Positions 1 to 9,198 of a stretch of 64,000 nt of DNA are shown here, piece after piece; the stretch's first letter is position 1; each line of letters opens with the position of its first letter. Both the position numbers and the translations under genes were made by a program. This DNA is from Portibacter marinus (GTDB taxonomy: Bacteria; Bacteroidota; Bacteroidia; Chitinophagales; Saprospiraceae), in NCBI RefSeq assembly GCF_021533195.1, contig NZ_JAJNKB010000005.1:62001-126000 (forward strand). The letters run 5' to 3'. The notes below the pieces were generated by a model. That model was not told where the DNA came from. It did not search any database and saw only the letters and a list, made by a program, of their open reading frames with translations.

Positions 1-2
1 TC

Positions 3-146
3 AATGGAGAAAAGCAGTCCGAGACCCTATTAAAAAAATACAAGCAGCTCTATGAGAAACGTACAGGTGTCGACTTTCTTCAAGGTACAAGTTTGAATAT
101 TGTAATAAGCAAAGATTCGGAAAATCAAGAGATCAAGCGCCTGTAA
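3..146 (+). CDS. C-terminal end of an unidentified protein (partial)
   Basis: An open frame runs in from the left edge and stops with TAA at 144-146, giving the last 47 residues of a protein. The piece is hydrophilic and lysine/glutamate-rich, and ends in QEIKRL. There is no recognisable motif, so no function is offered. About 260 bp without a convincing gene separate it from the next coding region. A real gene end is likely because the frame is free of stops and reads as ordinary protein, but the piece is short. Confidence 0.5.
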   Translation, partial: NGEKQSETLLKKYKQLYEKRTGVDFLQGTSLNIVISKDSENQEIKRL

Positions 147-412
147 AGAAAATGAAATGGCGATCATCGCAAGTAAGTTGATCGCCGCTATTATTATTTG
201 AACGACCTATGGTTTAAGTACGTTATCACTAACTATATATAAGCCTCTTCTGCATGTCCATCACTGCTTAATATTTTGGCCCTTTACTTTGTGTGTATAT
301 TTCTTCAGTTTTTAAGAGGAATAAGCGCAATTGCTTATGTCAATTTAGCTCGATTCGTTAAATTGCTCTAATTAATGTGTTCGACCCGACCAACAGTCAT
401 TAATTGGATCCT

Positions 413-1213
413 ATGATAATTCAGACTAAAAGGATGATGGCTATGGCCATGACAATCTTCACTTTGCAAATCAATTCTGTCGTTTGCCAGGAAGGAATGA
501 ATTTGAAAAACATTGAATTGGAATATGGAGGAATCGTTAGAGGGGATAAAAGTAAAAAAGAATTAGCTCTTGTCTTTACAGGAGGAGATTATGGTGAAGG
601 TGGTAACACCATATTGTCTACTCTATCTAAGTATCAGATCAAGGCCTCATTTTTCTTTACTGGAGATTTCTACAGCAATACTGTCAATCAACAATTGATT
701 CAGAACTTGATTTCTGAACAACATTATCTGGGAGCACATTCAGATAAACATATTCTATATTGTGATTGGTATGAAAGGGATAGTTTATTAGTGACCAAAG
801 ATGAATTCACCGATGACTTGCTTGAAAATTTCTTAAAGATGCAGCAATTTGGGATCAAGCAAGATGCAGCGAGATTTTTTATACCACCCTATGAGTGGTA
901 TAATGATTCGATAAGTTCTTGGAGTAAGGACATAGGATTATATCTTGTCAACTACACCAAAGGTACATTATCGAATGCCGACTACACCACTCCAGACTTA
1001 AGGAATTATAGAAACAGTCAAGAAATCTACCAAAGTATTTTAGATTTTGAAGAAAACAGTGAATATGGTTTGAATGGGTATATACTTCTAATGCACATTG
1101 GCACTCATCCAGACCGAACTGATAAATTTTATAACAAATTGGATGTCCTAATAGAAGAATTGCAGAAAAAAGGGTATTCATTTATGAGAATAGATCATTT
1201 ATTGTCCACATAA
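413..1213 (+). CDS. Secreted polysaccharide deacetylase-like (CE4/NodB) protein
   Basis: This resembles NodB-fold carbohydrate esterase family 4 proteins, which deacetylate amino sugars or acetyl-xylan in the envelope. Numbered from an upstream TTG at 404, it has the His pair of motif 2 (GAHSDKH, His112/His116), motif 3 (RFFIPPY, Arg157) and a late LLMH (His231). Motif 1, normally TFDDG, is degenerate here (FTGGDYGEG): the first Asp is Gly. The ATG at 413 is preferred because a hydrophobic signal-like segment ending near VVCQ follows it. It lies 12 bp before the GH9 gene and is probably co-transcribed with it. The fold is fairly secure. Catalytic activity is uncertain because of the altered motif. 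Confidence 0.7.
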   Translation: MIIQTKRMMAMAMTIFTLQINSVVCQEGMNLKNIELEYGGIVRGDKSKKELALVFTGGDYGEGGNTILSTLSKYQIKASFFFTGDFYSNTVNQQLIQNLISEQHYLGAHSDKHILYCDWYERDSLLVTKDEFTDDLLENFLKMQQFGIKQDAARFFIPPYEWYNDSISSWSKDIGLYLVNYTKGTLSNADYTTPDLRNYRNSQEIYQSILDFEENSEYGLNGYILLMHIGTHPDRTDKFYNKLDVLIEELQKKGYSFMRIDHLLST

Positions 1214-1225
1214 TAAAAAGTGAGA

Positions 1226-3031
1226 ATGAGGTTGATGGCCATTTTAGTTTTGTTGATTAGTACTCAAGTGAATTCTAATGCTAGACAAGGAGATTCGATT
1301 TATTTTCGCATTAACCAGGTAGGATATAAACCACTAGATGTAAAAAAAGCAATCATATTCAGCAATTCGGAATTGAATGAAAAGATTTTTATAGCTGATG
1401 TAAATTCAGGGGAGCAGGTTGAGGAATTGACTAAAGTGGTTTTGAAAGACGAAGTTTGGGGCAATTTTCAATATTACTATGAAGTTGATTTTTCTAATTT
1501 TGAGTCCCGGGGTACTTTTCAATTAGAATCGGAAAGTTCAGGTTATCATTCTTCGCAGTTCAATATTTCTGCGACTATTTATCAATTTCAAGCTGACCGA
1601 TTGCTAGAATTTATGCAACAACAACGATGCGGATATAATCCATTTTTTGAAGTGCACTGTCATCAAAAGGATGGTGTAGTATTTTATGGGGAGGTCACAC
1701 CAGATAGCAGCTTTGTGGATGCGACGGGTGGTTGGCATGACGCCGGGGATATGTTAAAATATTTGATTACGAGTAGTTATGCAACAGCCCATATGCTTAT
1801 GTCATTTGAACTCTACCCAGATGCTTTTTCGGATAAAGTTGACGCATTTGGGCGGTCAGGCTCTAATGGACTACCGGACATTCTCGATGAGGCAAAATGG
1901 GGACTGGATTGGATTCTAAAACTGCATCCAAACAGCAAGGAACTAATTCACCAGGTGGCAGATGACCGCGATCATATTGGCTATAAATTTCCTGATAAAG
2001 ACCCGGCTGATTATGGATGGGGCGGGAATAACTACCGGGTTGCCTATTTCGCAGACGGTTATCCACAAGGTCTGCATCTCTATAAAAGCTCTTCGACTGG
2101 TATTTCAAATATTGCAGGGAGGTCAGCCGCTGCCATGGCTCTTGCATATCGGATTTGGAAAAATATATTGAAAGATGAAATTTATGCCGCTCAGTGTCTT
2201 GCAGCGGCAAAGTCACTGTATCACTTAGGGAAAGTAAACGAAGGTTATCAACAAGGAAATTCTTTTGGGGCACCCTACAGATATAATGAAAAGACCTGGG
2301 CTGATGATATGGAGTGGGCTGCCCCGGAACTATATAAGGCTACCAAGGAAATAAAATATCTTAAAGAGGCTAAAACGTATGCTAGAATGGCTGCTGAGGA
2401 GGACTCGTGGATTAAAAGATTTGCTAACGGAGAAGATATTGAACACTATGAACTCTATCCATATGTAAATATGGGACACTTTTCTCTGTTTCATGAAGTG
2501 GATGAAGAGTTTAAAGATGAATTGGCGGGCTATTACGAAGCCGAAATTAGAAAAGCTGTCGAAAGTGCACACTCCCCATACGATGTTGGATATCCATTTA
2601 TTTGGTGTTCAAATAATTTAGCAACTGGCCTGATTACTCAAATCATTCTATATGAAGAGATGACAGGAGATAAGAAGTATAATGATTTCATGGTCAAGCA
2701 AAGGGACTGGTTGTTGGGTAGAAATCCATGGGGAACGTCCATGTTTACAGGCTTTCCGGAAAACGGAGATTACCCAGTAGATGTACACACCAGTACCTGG
2801 ATGTTGACTGGAAGAGAGGTGGTGGGTGGATTAGTAGATGGGCCGGTACATGCTGACATATACAACTCATTGATAGGTATCCAGCTTTCAGAGCAGGATG
2901 AGTATGATAACTTCCAAAATTCGCAGGTTGTTTATCACGATGACAGTGGGGATTATTCCACAAATGAACCAACTATGGACGGAACAGCAGGAGCAATATT
3001 AATGTTTGCAAAATGGGCATCGTCAAACTAA
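1226..3031 (+). CDS. Glycoside hydrolase family 9 endoglucanase-type enzyme
   Basis: GH9 enzymes invert beta-1,4-glucosidic bonds in cellulose or related glucans. After a signal peptide comes the N-terminal Ig-like domain typical of this family (INQVGYKP at about residue 30). An (alpha/alpha)6 catalytic domain follows. The catalytic Asp region GGWHDAGD is present, followed by GLPDILDEAKWGLDW and LLGRNPWG. Near the C-terminus is the YSTNEPTMDG segment carrying the acid Glu. The length of about 600 residues is normal for the family. ATG 1226 is chosen over GTG 1220. It sits directly after the CE4-like gene on the same strand. The substrate is inferred from the family only. Confidence 0.9.
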   Translation: MRLMAILVLLISTQVNSNARQGDSIYFRINQVGYKPLDVKKAIIFSNSELNEKIFIADVNSGEQVEELTKVVLKDEVWGNFQYYYEVDFSNFESRGTFQLESESSGYHSSQFNISATIYQFQADRLLEFMQQQRCGYNPFFEVHCHQKDGVVFYGEVTPDSSFVDATGGWHDAGDMLKYLITSSYATAHMLMSFELYPDAFSDKVDAFGRSGSNGLPDILDEAKWGLDWILKLHPNSKELIHQVADDRDHIGYKFPDKDPADYGWGGNNYRVAYFADGYPQGLHLYKSSSTGISNIAGRSAAAMALAYRIWKNILKDEIYAAQCLAAAKSLYHLGKVNEGYQQGNSFGAPYRYNEKTWADDMEWAAPELYKATKEIKYLKEAKTYARMAAEEDSWIKRFANGEDIEHYELYPYVNMGHFSLFHEVDEEFKDELAGYYEAEIRKAVESAHSPYDVGYPFIWCSNNLATGLITQIILYEEMTGDKKYNDFMVKQRDWLLGRNPWGTSMFTGFPENGDYPVDVHTSTWMLTGREVVGGLVDGPVHADIYNSLIGIQLSEQDEYDNFQNSQVVYHDDSGDYSTNEPTMDGTAGAILMFAKWASSN

Positions 3032-3044
3032 CAACAAAGTAAAT

Positions 3045-3347
3045 ATGCTGCCTCTGAATCCCATTGATATAAACATCAGGATTCAGGAAATCATGAGTAA
3101 ACTTAGTCATTTTGATCAGTCTGATGTGATATATGAAATTTCCTATTGTACCCATAGTTAAAAACCCGGATTGTTTTCTGTAATCAAGGTATTAGAAGCA
3201 ATCTCCTTGGAAGCAATAGGCAAGCCATTCTTCATATCTGATGAGGTCCAAGCATTTATAAGTCAATTTCAAATTAGCAGAAGTCATAAAAGCCTCAGAT
3301 ATGAAAAATGGATTAGCAAATATGTGTTGCTGGCTTGGGGCCTTTGA
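3045..3347 (+). pseudogene. Two short ORF fragments, possible gene remnant
   Basis: Between the GH9 stop and the next gene there is no full-length gene. A 38-codon ORF (ATG 3045, TAA 3159-3161) is followed 9 bp later by a 58-codon ORF in another frame (TTG 3171, TGA 3345-3347). The second peptide reads like real protein (VIKVLEAISLEAIGKPFF, then DEVQAFISQFQ). Together they could be the decayed end of one gene split by a frameshift and a stop. I do not recognise the family. Chance ORFs in non-coding DNA are an equally simple explanation. Confidence 0.2.
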
Positions 3348-5015
3348 TCATTCCACCATTTTCTCAAACCACACATTTCTTACTCTTCCATTGGAAACCT
3401 CCAAGCCCTTGACGGCCTCGTCTTCATAGATGATTTCTGCATTGGCAAAGTGGAAGGCGTCAGCTGTTAACTTTGTGGAGGTAACCGGTGTGATTTTCGA
3501 AGGTAAATGCTTGCGATGCGTGACAAACAGCTCATTGTCAATATACTCAATGACATATCTAGTGTCCAATTCTTCGCTGTAATAGGTTCCCAATAATTGT
3601 TTGAAGAAAGATGGGTCCTGAAGTTTAGGATCAAGGGCGTAACCAAAGTAGTAGTCGTTTGCAAAGATCGCTTCCAGGGTATTTTCTTTTTTGTCCTCTT
3701 GGACATTGACATAAAGTGAAATATCAGCGTCAGTATTGTAAAAACTGGTATCCGAAGCTGGAGTGAGTAATATATTTTCGAAAAGACCTTCAGCAGAAAC
3801 ATAAAGAGACCCATCAAATTCATTCAACGTGACTTTAATCCCATCTACTATATATTGTTGAACAATTTTCGAATAATCTATGGTGAGGTTTTCCCCAGGT
3901 TGGTTCAATTTTCTTACTGTTCTGGTACCAGGTTCCATAGGCTGGAGCATATCTTGAAGACAGTAGCTTAAAATCTCATTTGCTTTTCCACCAGGATTTC
4001 CAGAAGAGGTGTTGGAAAAGATGAAAATGCCAAAATCTAAGTCCGGAAAATAGCTCATCGTGGAACGGAATCCTCCTATCGATCCGCCATGAGAAATACG
4101 GTGGAGTCCTCTGTAATGGTTTACTCCGATTCCCAGAGCATACGATAGGGTATCTCCATTATTTAAGATGCCTCTTGTCAATAGTTGCTGAATAGATGCC
4201 TGACCACCTATTTCACCTGTTGAGAAATGATTGACCCACTTTGCAAAATCTTCAACATTGGTATAGACATTGCCATTCCCCATGTAGGTATAGAATTCCA
4301 ATGGATTCCTGCACGCTCCATCATTACAATTATAACCAGTTGCAGCATTCTTGATGACCACTTCCATATCTTCCCGAAAAGTTGTATTGTCCATGCCCAA
4401 TGGTTCAAAAATTTTTTGTTTAGTCCAATCCTTGAAATCCATACCCGTGACCCTTTCCACAATAAAGGTTGCGAGCACGAATCCCGTATTGCAGTATAGA
4501 TATTCTTCCCCGACCGGAAAGTTGAGCTCTTTTTGCCTGGATATATACTTCAGAAGGTCATCATTGGTCATAGGATCACCATCCCGCCAACCTGCCATGG
4601 ATAAAAGATTCTGAAAATTTCGCAATCCACTGGTATGCGTTAGTGAATGCCTGATCGTGATTGGAGTCCCAAAATCTGGAACTTCAGGAAGGTATTTCCT
4701 GACATCATCATCCAGAGAAATTTTCCCTTCAACGTCTAGCAGAACGAGTGCGTAGGCAGTAATCTGTTTAGAAACAGATGCAATATTGAATAGGGTCTTG
4801 GTATTATTTAGGACCTCATATTCTAAAGAAGCCAGACCATAGGCTTTATTAAAAATCAGTTCTCCCTTATGGACCATTCCTACTGCTCCACCAGGCACAT
4901 CTCCCTGCCAATCCATACATATGCTGTCAATCAATTGCTCGAGCTCATCGACTTTTTGAGCAAAACTGGATGCGCTTATAAAAAGGAAGGAGAAGACTAT
5001 AATTATAATTTTCAT
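3348..5015 (-). CDS. Serine hydrolase, beta-lactamase class C fold, with C-terminal extension
   Basis: This is a secreted or periplasmic penicillin-binding-protein-like hydrolase (esterase or D-amino peptidase type). A signal peptide (MKIIIIVFSFLFISASSFAQ) leads into the catalytic domain. SxxK is at Ser80-Lys83 (ASVSKQ), the YxN motif is Tyr174-Cys-Asn176, and a HGGSIGG box stands for KTG. About 180 C-terminal residues form an extra beta-rich domain, common in Bacteroidota members of this family. It lies 88 bp downstream of the frameshifted hydrolase on the same strand and may be the last gene of that operon. The specific substrate cannot be read from the sequence. Confidence 0.87.
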   Translation of the reverse strand: MKIIIIVFSFLFISASSFAQKVDELEQLIDSICMDWQGDVPGGAVGMVHKGELIFNKAYGLASLEYEVLNNTKTLFNIASVSKQITAYALVLLDVEGKISLDDDVRKYLPEVPDFGTPITIRHSLTHTSGLRNFQNLLSMAGWRDGDPMTNDDLLKYISRQKELNFPVGEEYLYCNTGFVLATFIVERVTGMDFKDWTKQKIFEPLGMDNTTFREDMEVVIKNAATGYNCNDGACRNPLEFYTYMGNGNVYTNVEDFAKWVNHFSTGEIGGQASIQQLLTRGILNNGDTLSYALGIGVNHYRGLHRISHGGSIGGFRSTMSYFPDLDFGIFIFSNTSSGNPGGKANEILSYCLQDMLQPMEPGTRTVRKLNQPGENLTIDYSKIVQQYIVDGIKVTLNEFDGSLYVSAEGLFENILLTPASDTSFYNTDADISLYVNVQEDKKENTLEAIFANDYYFGYALDPKLQDPSFFKQLLGTYYSEELDTRYVIEYIDNELFVTHRKHLPSKITPVTSTKLTADAFHFANAEIIYEDEAVKGLEVSNGRVRNVWFEKMVE

Positions 5016-5103
5016 AGGGCTGATTTAGAGCGGATGTTTTTCTTTAATACAAGATATGAATTTTTTGAGTCTAACCCTTTATCAGTCTAACACTAATGGT
5101 TCC

Positions 5104-6036
5104 TCAGCTGTCATCACACTGTTTTTGAATCCATTGAGAATACGTTTCCTCATATCTGTCAACGAATGCAGGAGGGGGTATCCCCTTTCCAAGTCTCCAA
5201 ACCAGCAGGGCATGATCACCTTCCTCAAAGACCACTGTTCTGACCTGGGAATATGGAAGAAAATTGGACTCGGTCTCAATAGATGGATATGATTCATTGT
5301 CTTTACCTACCATCACCAGGATAGGTGTATTCGATTTTCTTAAAAGGGGAGATGGGTCAAAATCTTTCACTTTGTACCACCAGGGATAGAAGTATAAGTC
5401 TTCAGAAAAGTCTTCCGCTGCCTGAAACCAATCCTTATCTTTGGATAATTGGATTTGTCTTTCCAACTCTAATCTACTGATGGAATCATTGTCAAAACTT
5501 AAAATTTCATGATATAACTCTTCTGCCTCAATGATAGCATCTGCAGAGATGTTCTTCACTCCAAGCCGGGTAGTCATCTCTCGTATGGTTTGATTCATAG
5601 GTGTGGTTCCGGAAGGCGAAATCATCACCATGAAGTCAATATTGATAAGTGAATCAATGATCAGACTAACCCATTCTCCCTCACTGACAGCAAAAAGGCC
5701 CAACTTTTCAAAATCATATAAAGACTTGATTTTCTGGATTCCGGCGATGGCATCTTGCGCATAACCTTCATATCCTACATCATAAGTATTACCCTCAGAT
5801 TTGCCACTACCTCTTTTGTCGTAGGCAAATGAGGCCATACCTTCTCGAGCCAGTTTACGGGCATGAAAAGCATATTCTTTGCGGCTTTGGCTTCCGGAAC
5901 CATGTATGAATGTCACTAAACAAGTGGTTGTTACCTCTTTTGGTGTATACAGCGTTCCATAAAAGAGATGGCCGTCATTGCTAAAACTAATTTCTTGCTC
6001 ATTGTAGATGAAGAAAACTTCTTTGATCGATAAAAA
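5104..6036 (-). pseudogene. Alpha/beta-hydrolase domain, C-terminal part of a frameshifted membrane hydrolase
   Basis: A serine esterase or acyl hydrolase domain: FIHGSGSQSRKEY (oxyanion region), YDKRGSGKSEG, a nucleophile region LFAVSEGEW, and a late EGDHALLV with the catalytic His. Open-frame protein continues upstream of the first possible start (GTG 5916) through NEQEISFSNDGHLFYGTLY as far as a stop at 6175-6177, with no ATG, GTG or TTG. That upstream part is clearly hydrolase sequence, so this reading frame has lost its own start. Adding one T to the run of five T (A5 on the plus strand, 6032-6036) joins it to the membrane segment encoded at 5931-6278. Either a real one-base deletion or a homopolymer sequencing error would explain this. 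Confidence 0.75.
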
Positions 6037-6278
6037 CTCAGGATTGCCGAAACCACCAGCAAAACCAATGAAGTAAGCCCTTTCTTTTTTAGTAAAATGT
6101 AAATGGAAAGGACAACGGTCAATACCGCTAGAAAAGTAACAATCTTTCTTGTATCGAGGACGGCTCCAAGCGCACTAAAGTTTGACAAATAGAGCAAAAA
6201 GGTAACCGCAATAAGGATTACGGTTACTATTCTGATCAACTTATGGGTTAGAATTGTTTTCATATTAAGATTTTTCAT
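5931..6278 (-). CDS. N-terminal membrane part of the frameshifted alpha/beta-hydrolase
   Basis: The ATG at 6278 overlaps the TGA of the preceding gene (ATGA), so translation is probably coupled. The first 80 or so residues contain three hydrophobic segments (IVTVILIAVTFLLYL; IVTFLAVLTVVLSIYILL; LTSLVLLVVSAILSF). After SAILSF the frame reads an unrelated, serine-rich tail until its stop, while the +1 frame carries good hydrolase sequence. The intact ancestor was therefore most likely a membrane-anchored hydrolase of about 390 residues. As it stands, the gene would yield only a three-helix membrane stub unless ribosomes shift frame. Confidence 0.65.
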   Translation of the reverse strand: MKNLNMKTILTHKLIRIVTVILIAVTFLLYLSNFSALGAVLDTRKIVTFLAVLTVVLSIYILLKKKGLTSLVLLVVSAILSFYRSKKFSSSTMSKKLVLAMTAISFMERCIHQKR

Positions 6279-7777
6279 TCCTTTTTGATTCTTTCTTCCA
6301 ACTCTTCAATTTTCTTTTGATACCAACTAACATCCTCATAAAATACAGTTTCTTTCGGTTGACTAACATCTTCTTTAAAAGACAAAGCTTTTTCGAAGTC
6401 AGATAAGGCCTTTTCGAGGTTTCCTTGTATTTCATAGATTCTACCTCTCAGCGCATAGGAGGCAGCAGAGTCGGGATATTCCTGGATTACCATTTTCATA
6501 ACTTCGACAGCTTCCTGGCTACGTTGATGGTCACGAACCAGTGTAAAGGCAAGCTTAGTCATTTCAAATGAATGGAAAGGCTGATAATCGGCATTTAAAC
6601 ACTTCATGCGTTCATAAGCCTTCCTACCTGCTGCAACTCCACTCTTTCTGATTAGATTGATTAATTGATCTTCACGGAGTGGCTTCTCTAGCCCGGTATG
6701 GTACTCTATATCTTCAATCAAATGAGAAGAATCTTTCAATTTGAAAGTTGAAAAAAGTTGAGATTTTAGTGTAGAAGTAAAAAATTCACAAAGTGTATTA
6801 GAAAGAAAGGGATAGAATTCCATGATGTTTTCATTTGGATTTGTTCTATTAAAAACTTGCTTCAGGTAAGTGTATGTTGAGAAGTCGCTGTGTTGAATAG
6901 AATCTAAAGCGATCAGTGTAGAAGTTGTGTAAACGAGACTAGAGACAAACTCAGAAGTTCTGGCCTTTGTATCTTCTACTGTTGTAAAAAATATCGAGTT
7001 GGCATTTAAGTTTTCTTTACCATAGTAAGGTAAAAGTTCAAGTATGTCAGAGTAACCCGCTATTGATCCATCCAGTGAGGCATAACCTTGCACAAATGGA
7101 TATGCCGTCTGCAAAAACAAGGTCGCTAGTCCGCCCCAACTCCAACCCATTGCTCCTACTTTATGAAAGTCGATAAATGATTGTTGATTGAGATAGGAAA
7201 GTAAAACCTGTAAATCTTGAAATTGTGTCATTAAGCCTTCCTTGGTTATTTCCATCTCATGGTTATGTGTTCCAATGGATGGTATGGCGGCTACAACAAA
7301 ACCATGGCTAGCCAGCATTTCACATAGTAAAAAATTTTCAAAGCTTTCTCCCTGCCCTCCTGAAGCATAGAGTATTATGGGAAACTTATCTTTTTTTGGC
7401 AGAGGTGCAAACTGTGCGATACTATTCGTTTGAAAAATTTGGTCTATTTGAATATGAGGGCTAAGACTTTCAAACTGCTGGGACCAGAAATGATCAAGGT
7501 CTACTTTTTTATTGCTGGCATCCTCTTTATTATACAATTTCAAGTAATCAATAATCTTCAAGGGCGGACCTGAAGATTTTGTGGTGGGAAACCAAATTGA
7601 TACCGGAATCTGTCTGAAAGTATCTTTATACATTCTAGAATAGTCAACAAGAATACTGTCGGTAAATCCAACCGAGTAGGGTCCCACCTTAAAATCTCTG
7701 TATAAATCATAATCCTGACCACCAAGATGCAATGAGTAGAAAGCAAGTAATATGTAAAGGGTTCTAAACATGATCAT
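6275..7777 (-). CDS. Secreted alpha/beta-hydrolase (dienelactone/PAF-acetylhydrolase type) with C-terminal TPR
   Basis: An exported esterase-like protein. After the signal segment (FRTLYILLAFYSLHLGGQ) the enzyme domain shows a YASGGQGES oxyanion region and the nucleophile elbow GAMGWSWGGLA (GxSxG). The last 100 or so residues are TPR-like helices (DSAASYALRGRIYEIQGN, then LEKALSDFEKALSF), suggesting protein contacts. Start: a TTG at 7813 opens the frame, but ATG 7777 or 7771 directly precedes the signal peptide and is preferred. It overlaps the LuxR gene upstream (stop at 7764) and the membrane hydrolase downstream (ATGA). The substrate is unknown. Confidence 0.8.
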   Translation of the reverse strand: MIMFRTLYILLAFYSLHLGGQDYDLYRDFKVGPYSVGFTDSILVDYSRMYKDTFRQIPVSIWFPTTKSSGPPLKIIDYLKLYNKEDASNKKVDLDHFWSQQFESLSPHIQIDQIFQTNSIAQFAPLPKKDKFPIILYASGGQGESFENFLLCEMLASHGFVVAAIPSIGTHNHEMEITKEGLMTQFQDLQVLLSYLNQQSFIDFHKVGAMGWSWGGLATLFLQTAYPFVQGYASLDGSIAGYSDILELLPYYGKENLNANSIFFTTVEDTKARTSEFVSSLVYTTSTLIALDSIQHSDFSTYTYLKQVFNRTNPNENIMEFYPFLSNTLCEFFTSTLKSQLFSTFKLKDSSHLIEDIEYHTGLEKPLREDQLINLIRKSGVAAGRKAYERMKCLNADYQPFHSFEMTKLAFTLVRDHQRSQEAVEVMKMVIQEYPDSAASYALRGRIYEIQGNLEKALSDFEKALSFKEDVSQPKETVFYEDVSWYQKKIEELEERIKKE

Positions 7778-8759
7778 TGTATTTCGACAGTTCTCGCCTA
7801 GATGAAATTTCAAGTTTGCTATATATATTTTTTAGGTGTGTTTTGACGGTGTTGAGTTCAATGTTTAATTGATTGGCGATTTCTTTATTCGTTTTACCGT
7901 CAACTGCAAGCTGTACCACATCACGTTCTCTAAACGAAAGGGTATTAAATTGCCTTTTTCGGTACTGCATGATGAAAACACTTCGAAAATAATAAAGACC
8001 AAGTCCAACGATTACAAAGGCGACGCTATAAATTAGGATTGTTCTATTAGGTTTTTCATAGGTTTTATAGAGACTCAGGTAAGGATGGTCACCAAGTCTA
8101 TCATATATGGAGTTCATTTGCTCAGTGACTTCACTGTTATTGAATCCAAAATTTGCCAAATTCGCAGCATATATGGCTGGCAGGATGGCATTAGTGGTGT
8201 CTGCAATTTGGAATAAGTCATCGGCAGCTTTTTTTCTAACAGCTATCATTTCTGCTTTAGTATGGCTTGACAGGTCTAGCTCAACCCAGAAATCATATGT
8301 TTTCTTAATATGGTGTAGTTCTTTGTTCAGAGGACTATCAGTGGTGTTGAAGCTGGAAATGATGCTCTTTTTGTCATTGACCATGGTGATATTTCGATCT
8401 TTTCCAATAGCTACAAAGCCAAAATTTTCTAATTTGGATCCTATCACTAAACTGGTCACAGGGTCTGACTTTCTCCTGACATGTAATCGCAGCAGCATAT
8501 CGTTCTTAGGTTCTTCTATATTAAATCGCCAATTTCCTGAAGTATCAATGGTGACCCTCTTAATAATAAGGTGATTACCTGCTTTATACATATCTTGTAA
8601 AGTTCGGATTTCACTCACGTAAATGTCCTTTGACCATGAAGAATCCAACTGAGTTATGCCTTGCACAGTCAATTGTGCAGTCAATGTTATGTTTTTAAGA
8701 AAGAGGGTTAAAAAACACAAAAATATTTGCTTACCAATTTTTTGCCTGCTAATGGTCAT
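7764..8759 (-). CDS. Membrane-anchored LuxR-type transcriptional regulator
   Basis: A one-protein sensor-regulator. An N-terminal signal or anchor (FLCFLTLFLKNITLTAQ) is followed by about 200 residues of presumed periplasmic domain, beta-rich then helical. One transmembrane helix follows (TILIYSVAFVIVGLGLYYF, about residues 240-260), then a cytoplasmic GerE/LuxR helix-turn-helix (LSFRERDVVQLAVDGKTNKEIA, with NTVKTHLKNIYSKL). A TTG at 8777 also opens the frame, but ATG 8759 is preferred. It overlaps the stop of the gene before it and the start of the esterase after it, so it probably controls its own operon. The signal sensed is unknown. Confidence 0.83.
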   Translation of the reverse strand: MTISRQKIGKQIFLCFLTLFLKNITLTAQLTVQGITQLDSSWSKDIYVSEIRTLQDMYKAGNHLIIKRVTIDTSGNWRFNIEEPKNDMLLRLHVRRKSDPVTSLVIGSKLENFGFVAIGKDRNITMVNDKKSIISSFNTTDSPLNKELHHIKKTYDFWVELDLSSHTKAEMIAVRKKAADDLFQIADTTNAILPAIYAANLANFGFNNSEVTEQMNSIYDRLGDHPYLSLYKTYEKPNRTILIYSVAFVIVGLGLYYFRSVFIMQYRKRQFNTLSFRERDVVQLAVDGKTNKEIANQLNIELNTVKTHLKNIYSKLEISSRRELSKYNDHV

Positions 8760-9186
8760 CCATTTCTTCTTTTGCAATTTCCAGCACTTCCAGTTTAACT
8801 TTACCTTTGGTTTTTACCGCCGAAATCGATATGATCCAATCTCCCTCTATTGGACGAATGATGTCTTTTTCGAAATGGCCTGTCACCGCTTTTTTACCGC
8901 GATTATCACTCATGTCTTTTTTTAATGAAAACCCACCTTCATATTTACCAAGGGGGTCCAAAATTTGCATTTCTACATTTCCAAACTCTATTTCTCCATA
9001 AAAGCGAAATTGCTTAGGAAGCGTATGATTGGAAAGTGAGATTTTAATTTCCTGTTTAAAATCCTCATTGTTAAAGGTGAAATTCCGGATTATCCTGAAA
9101 CTATCTTGAGTTAGATCACTACTCGCTTGTTGGCTAATAAGCGGCGTACATAAGAAACAGAAATATAATAAGTAGATGCTTTTCAT
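8749..9186 (-). CDS. Small secreted protein of unknown function
   Basis: A 145-residue protein with a clear signal peptide (MKSIYLLYFCFLCTPLISQQ) and a predicted all-beta mature part rich in short charged strands. No catalytic motif or known family is recognisable. It is the first gene of the overlapping minus-strand operon with the LuxR-type regulator and hydrolases. It could be a ligand-binding or interaction partner of the regulator's periplasmic domain, which is inference from position only. Confidence 0.6.
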   Translation of the reverse strand: MKSIYLLYFCFLCTPLISQQASSDLTQDSFRIIRNFTFNNEDFKQEIKISLSNHTLPKQFRFYGEIEFGNVEMQILDPLGKYEGGFSLKKDMSDNRGKKAVTGHFEKDIIRPIEGDWIISISAVKTKGKVKLEVLEIAKEEMDDH

Positions 9187-9198
9187 TATTTCAATTTT

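Noticed and set aside
8107-8574. Plus-strand open frame of 155 codons
   Set aside because: It lies wholly antisense within the LuxR-type regulator gene, which has clear domain motifs.
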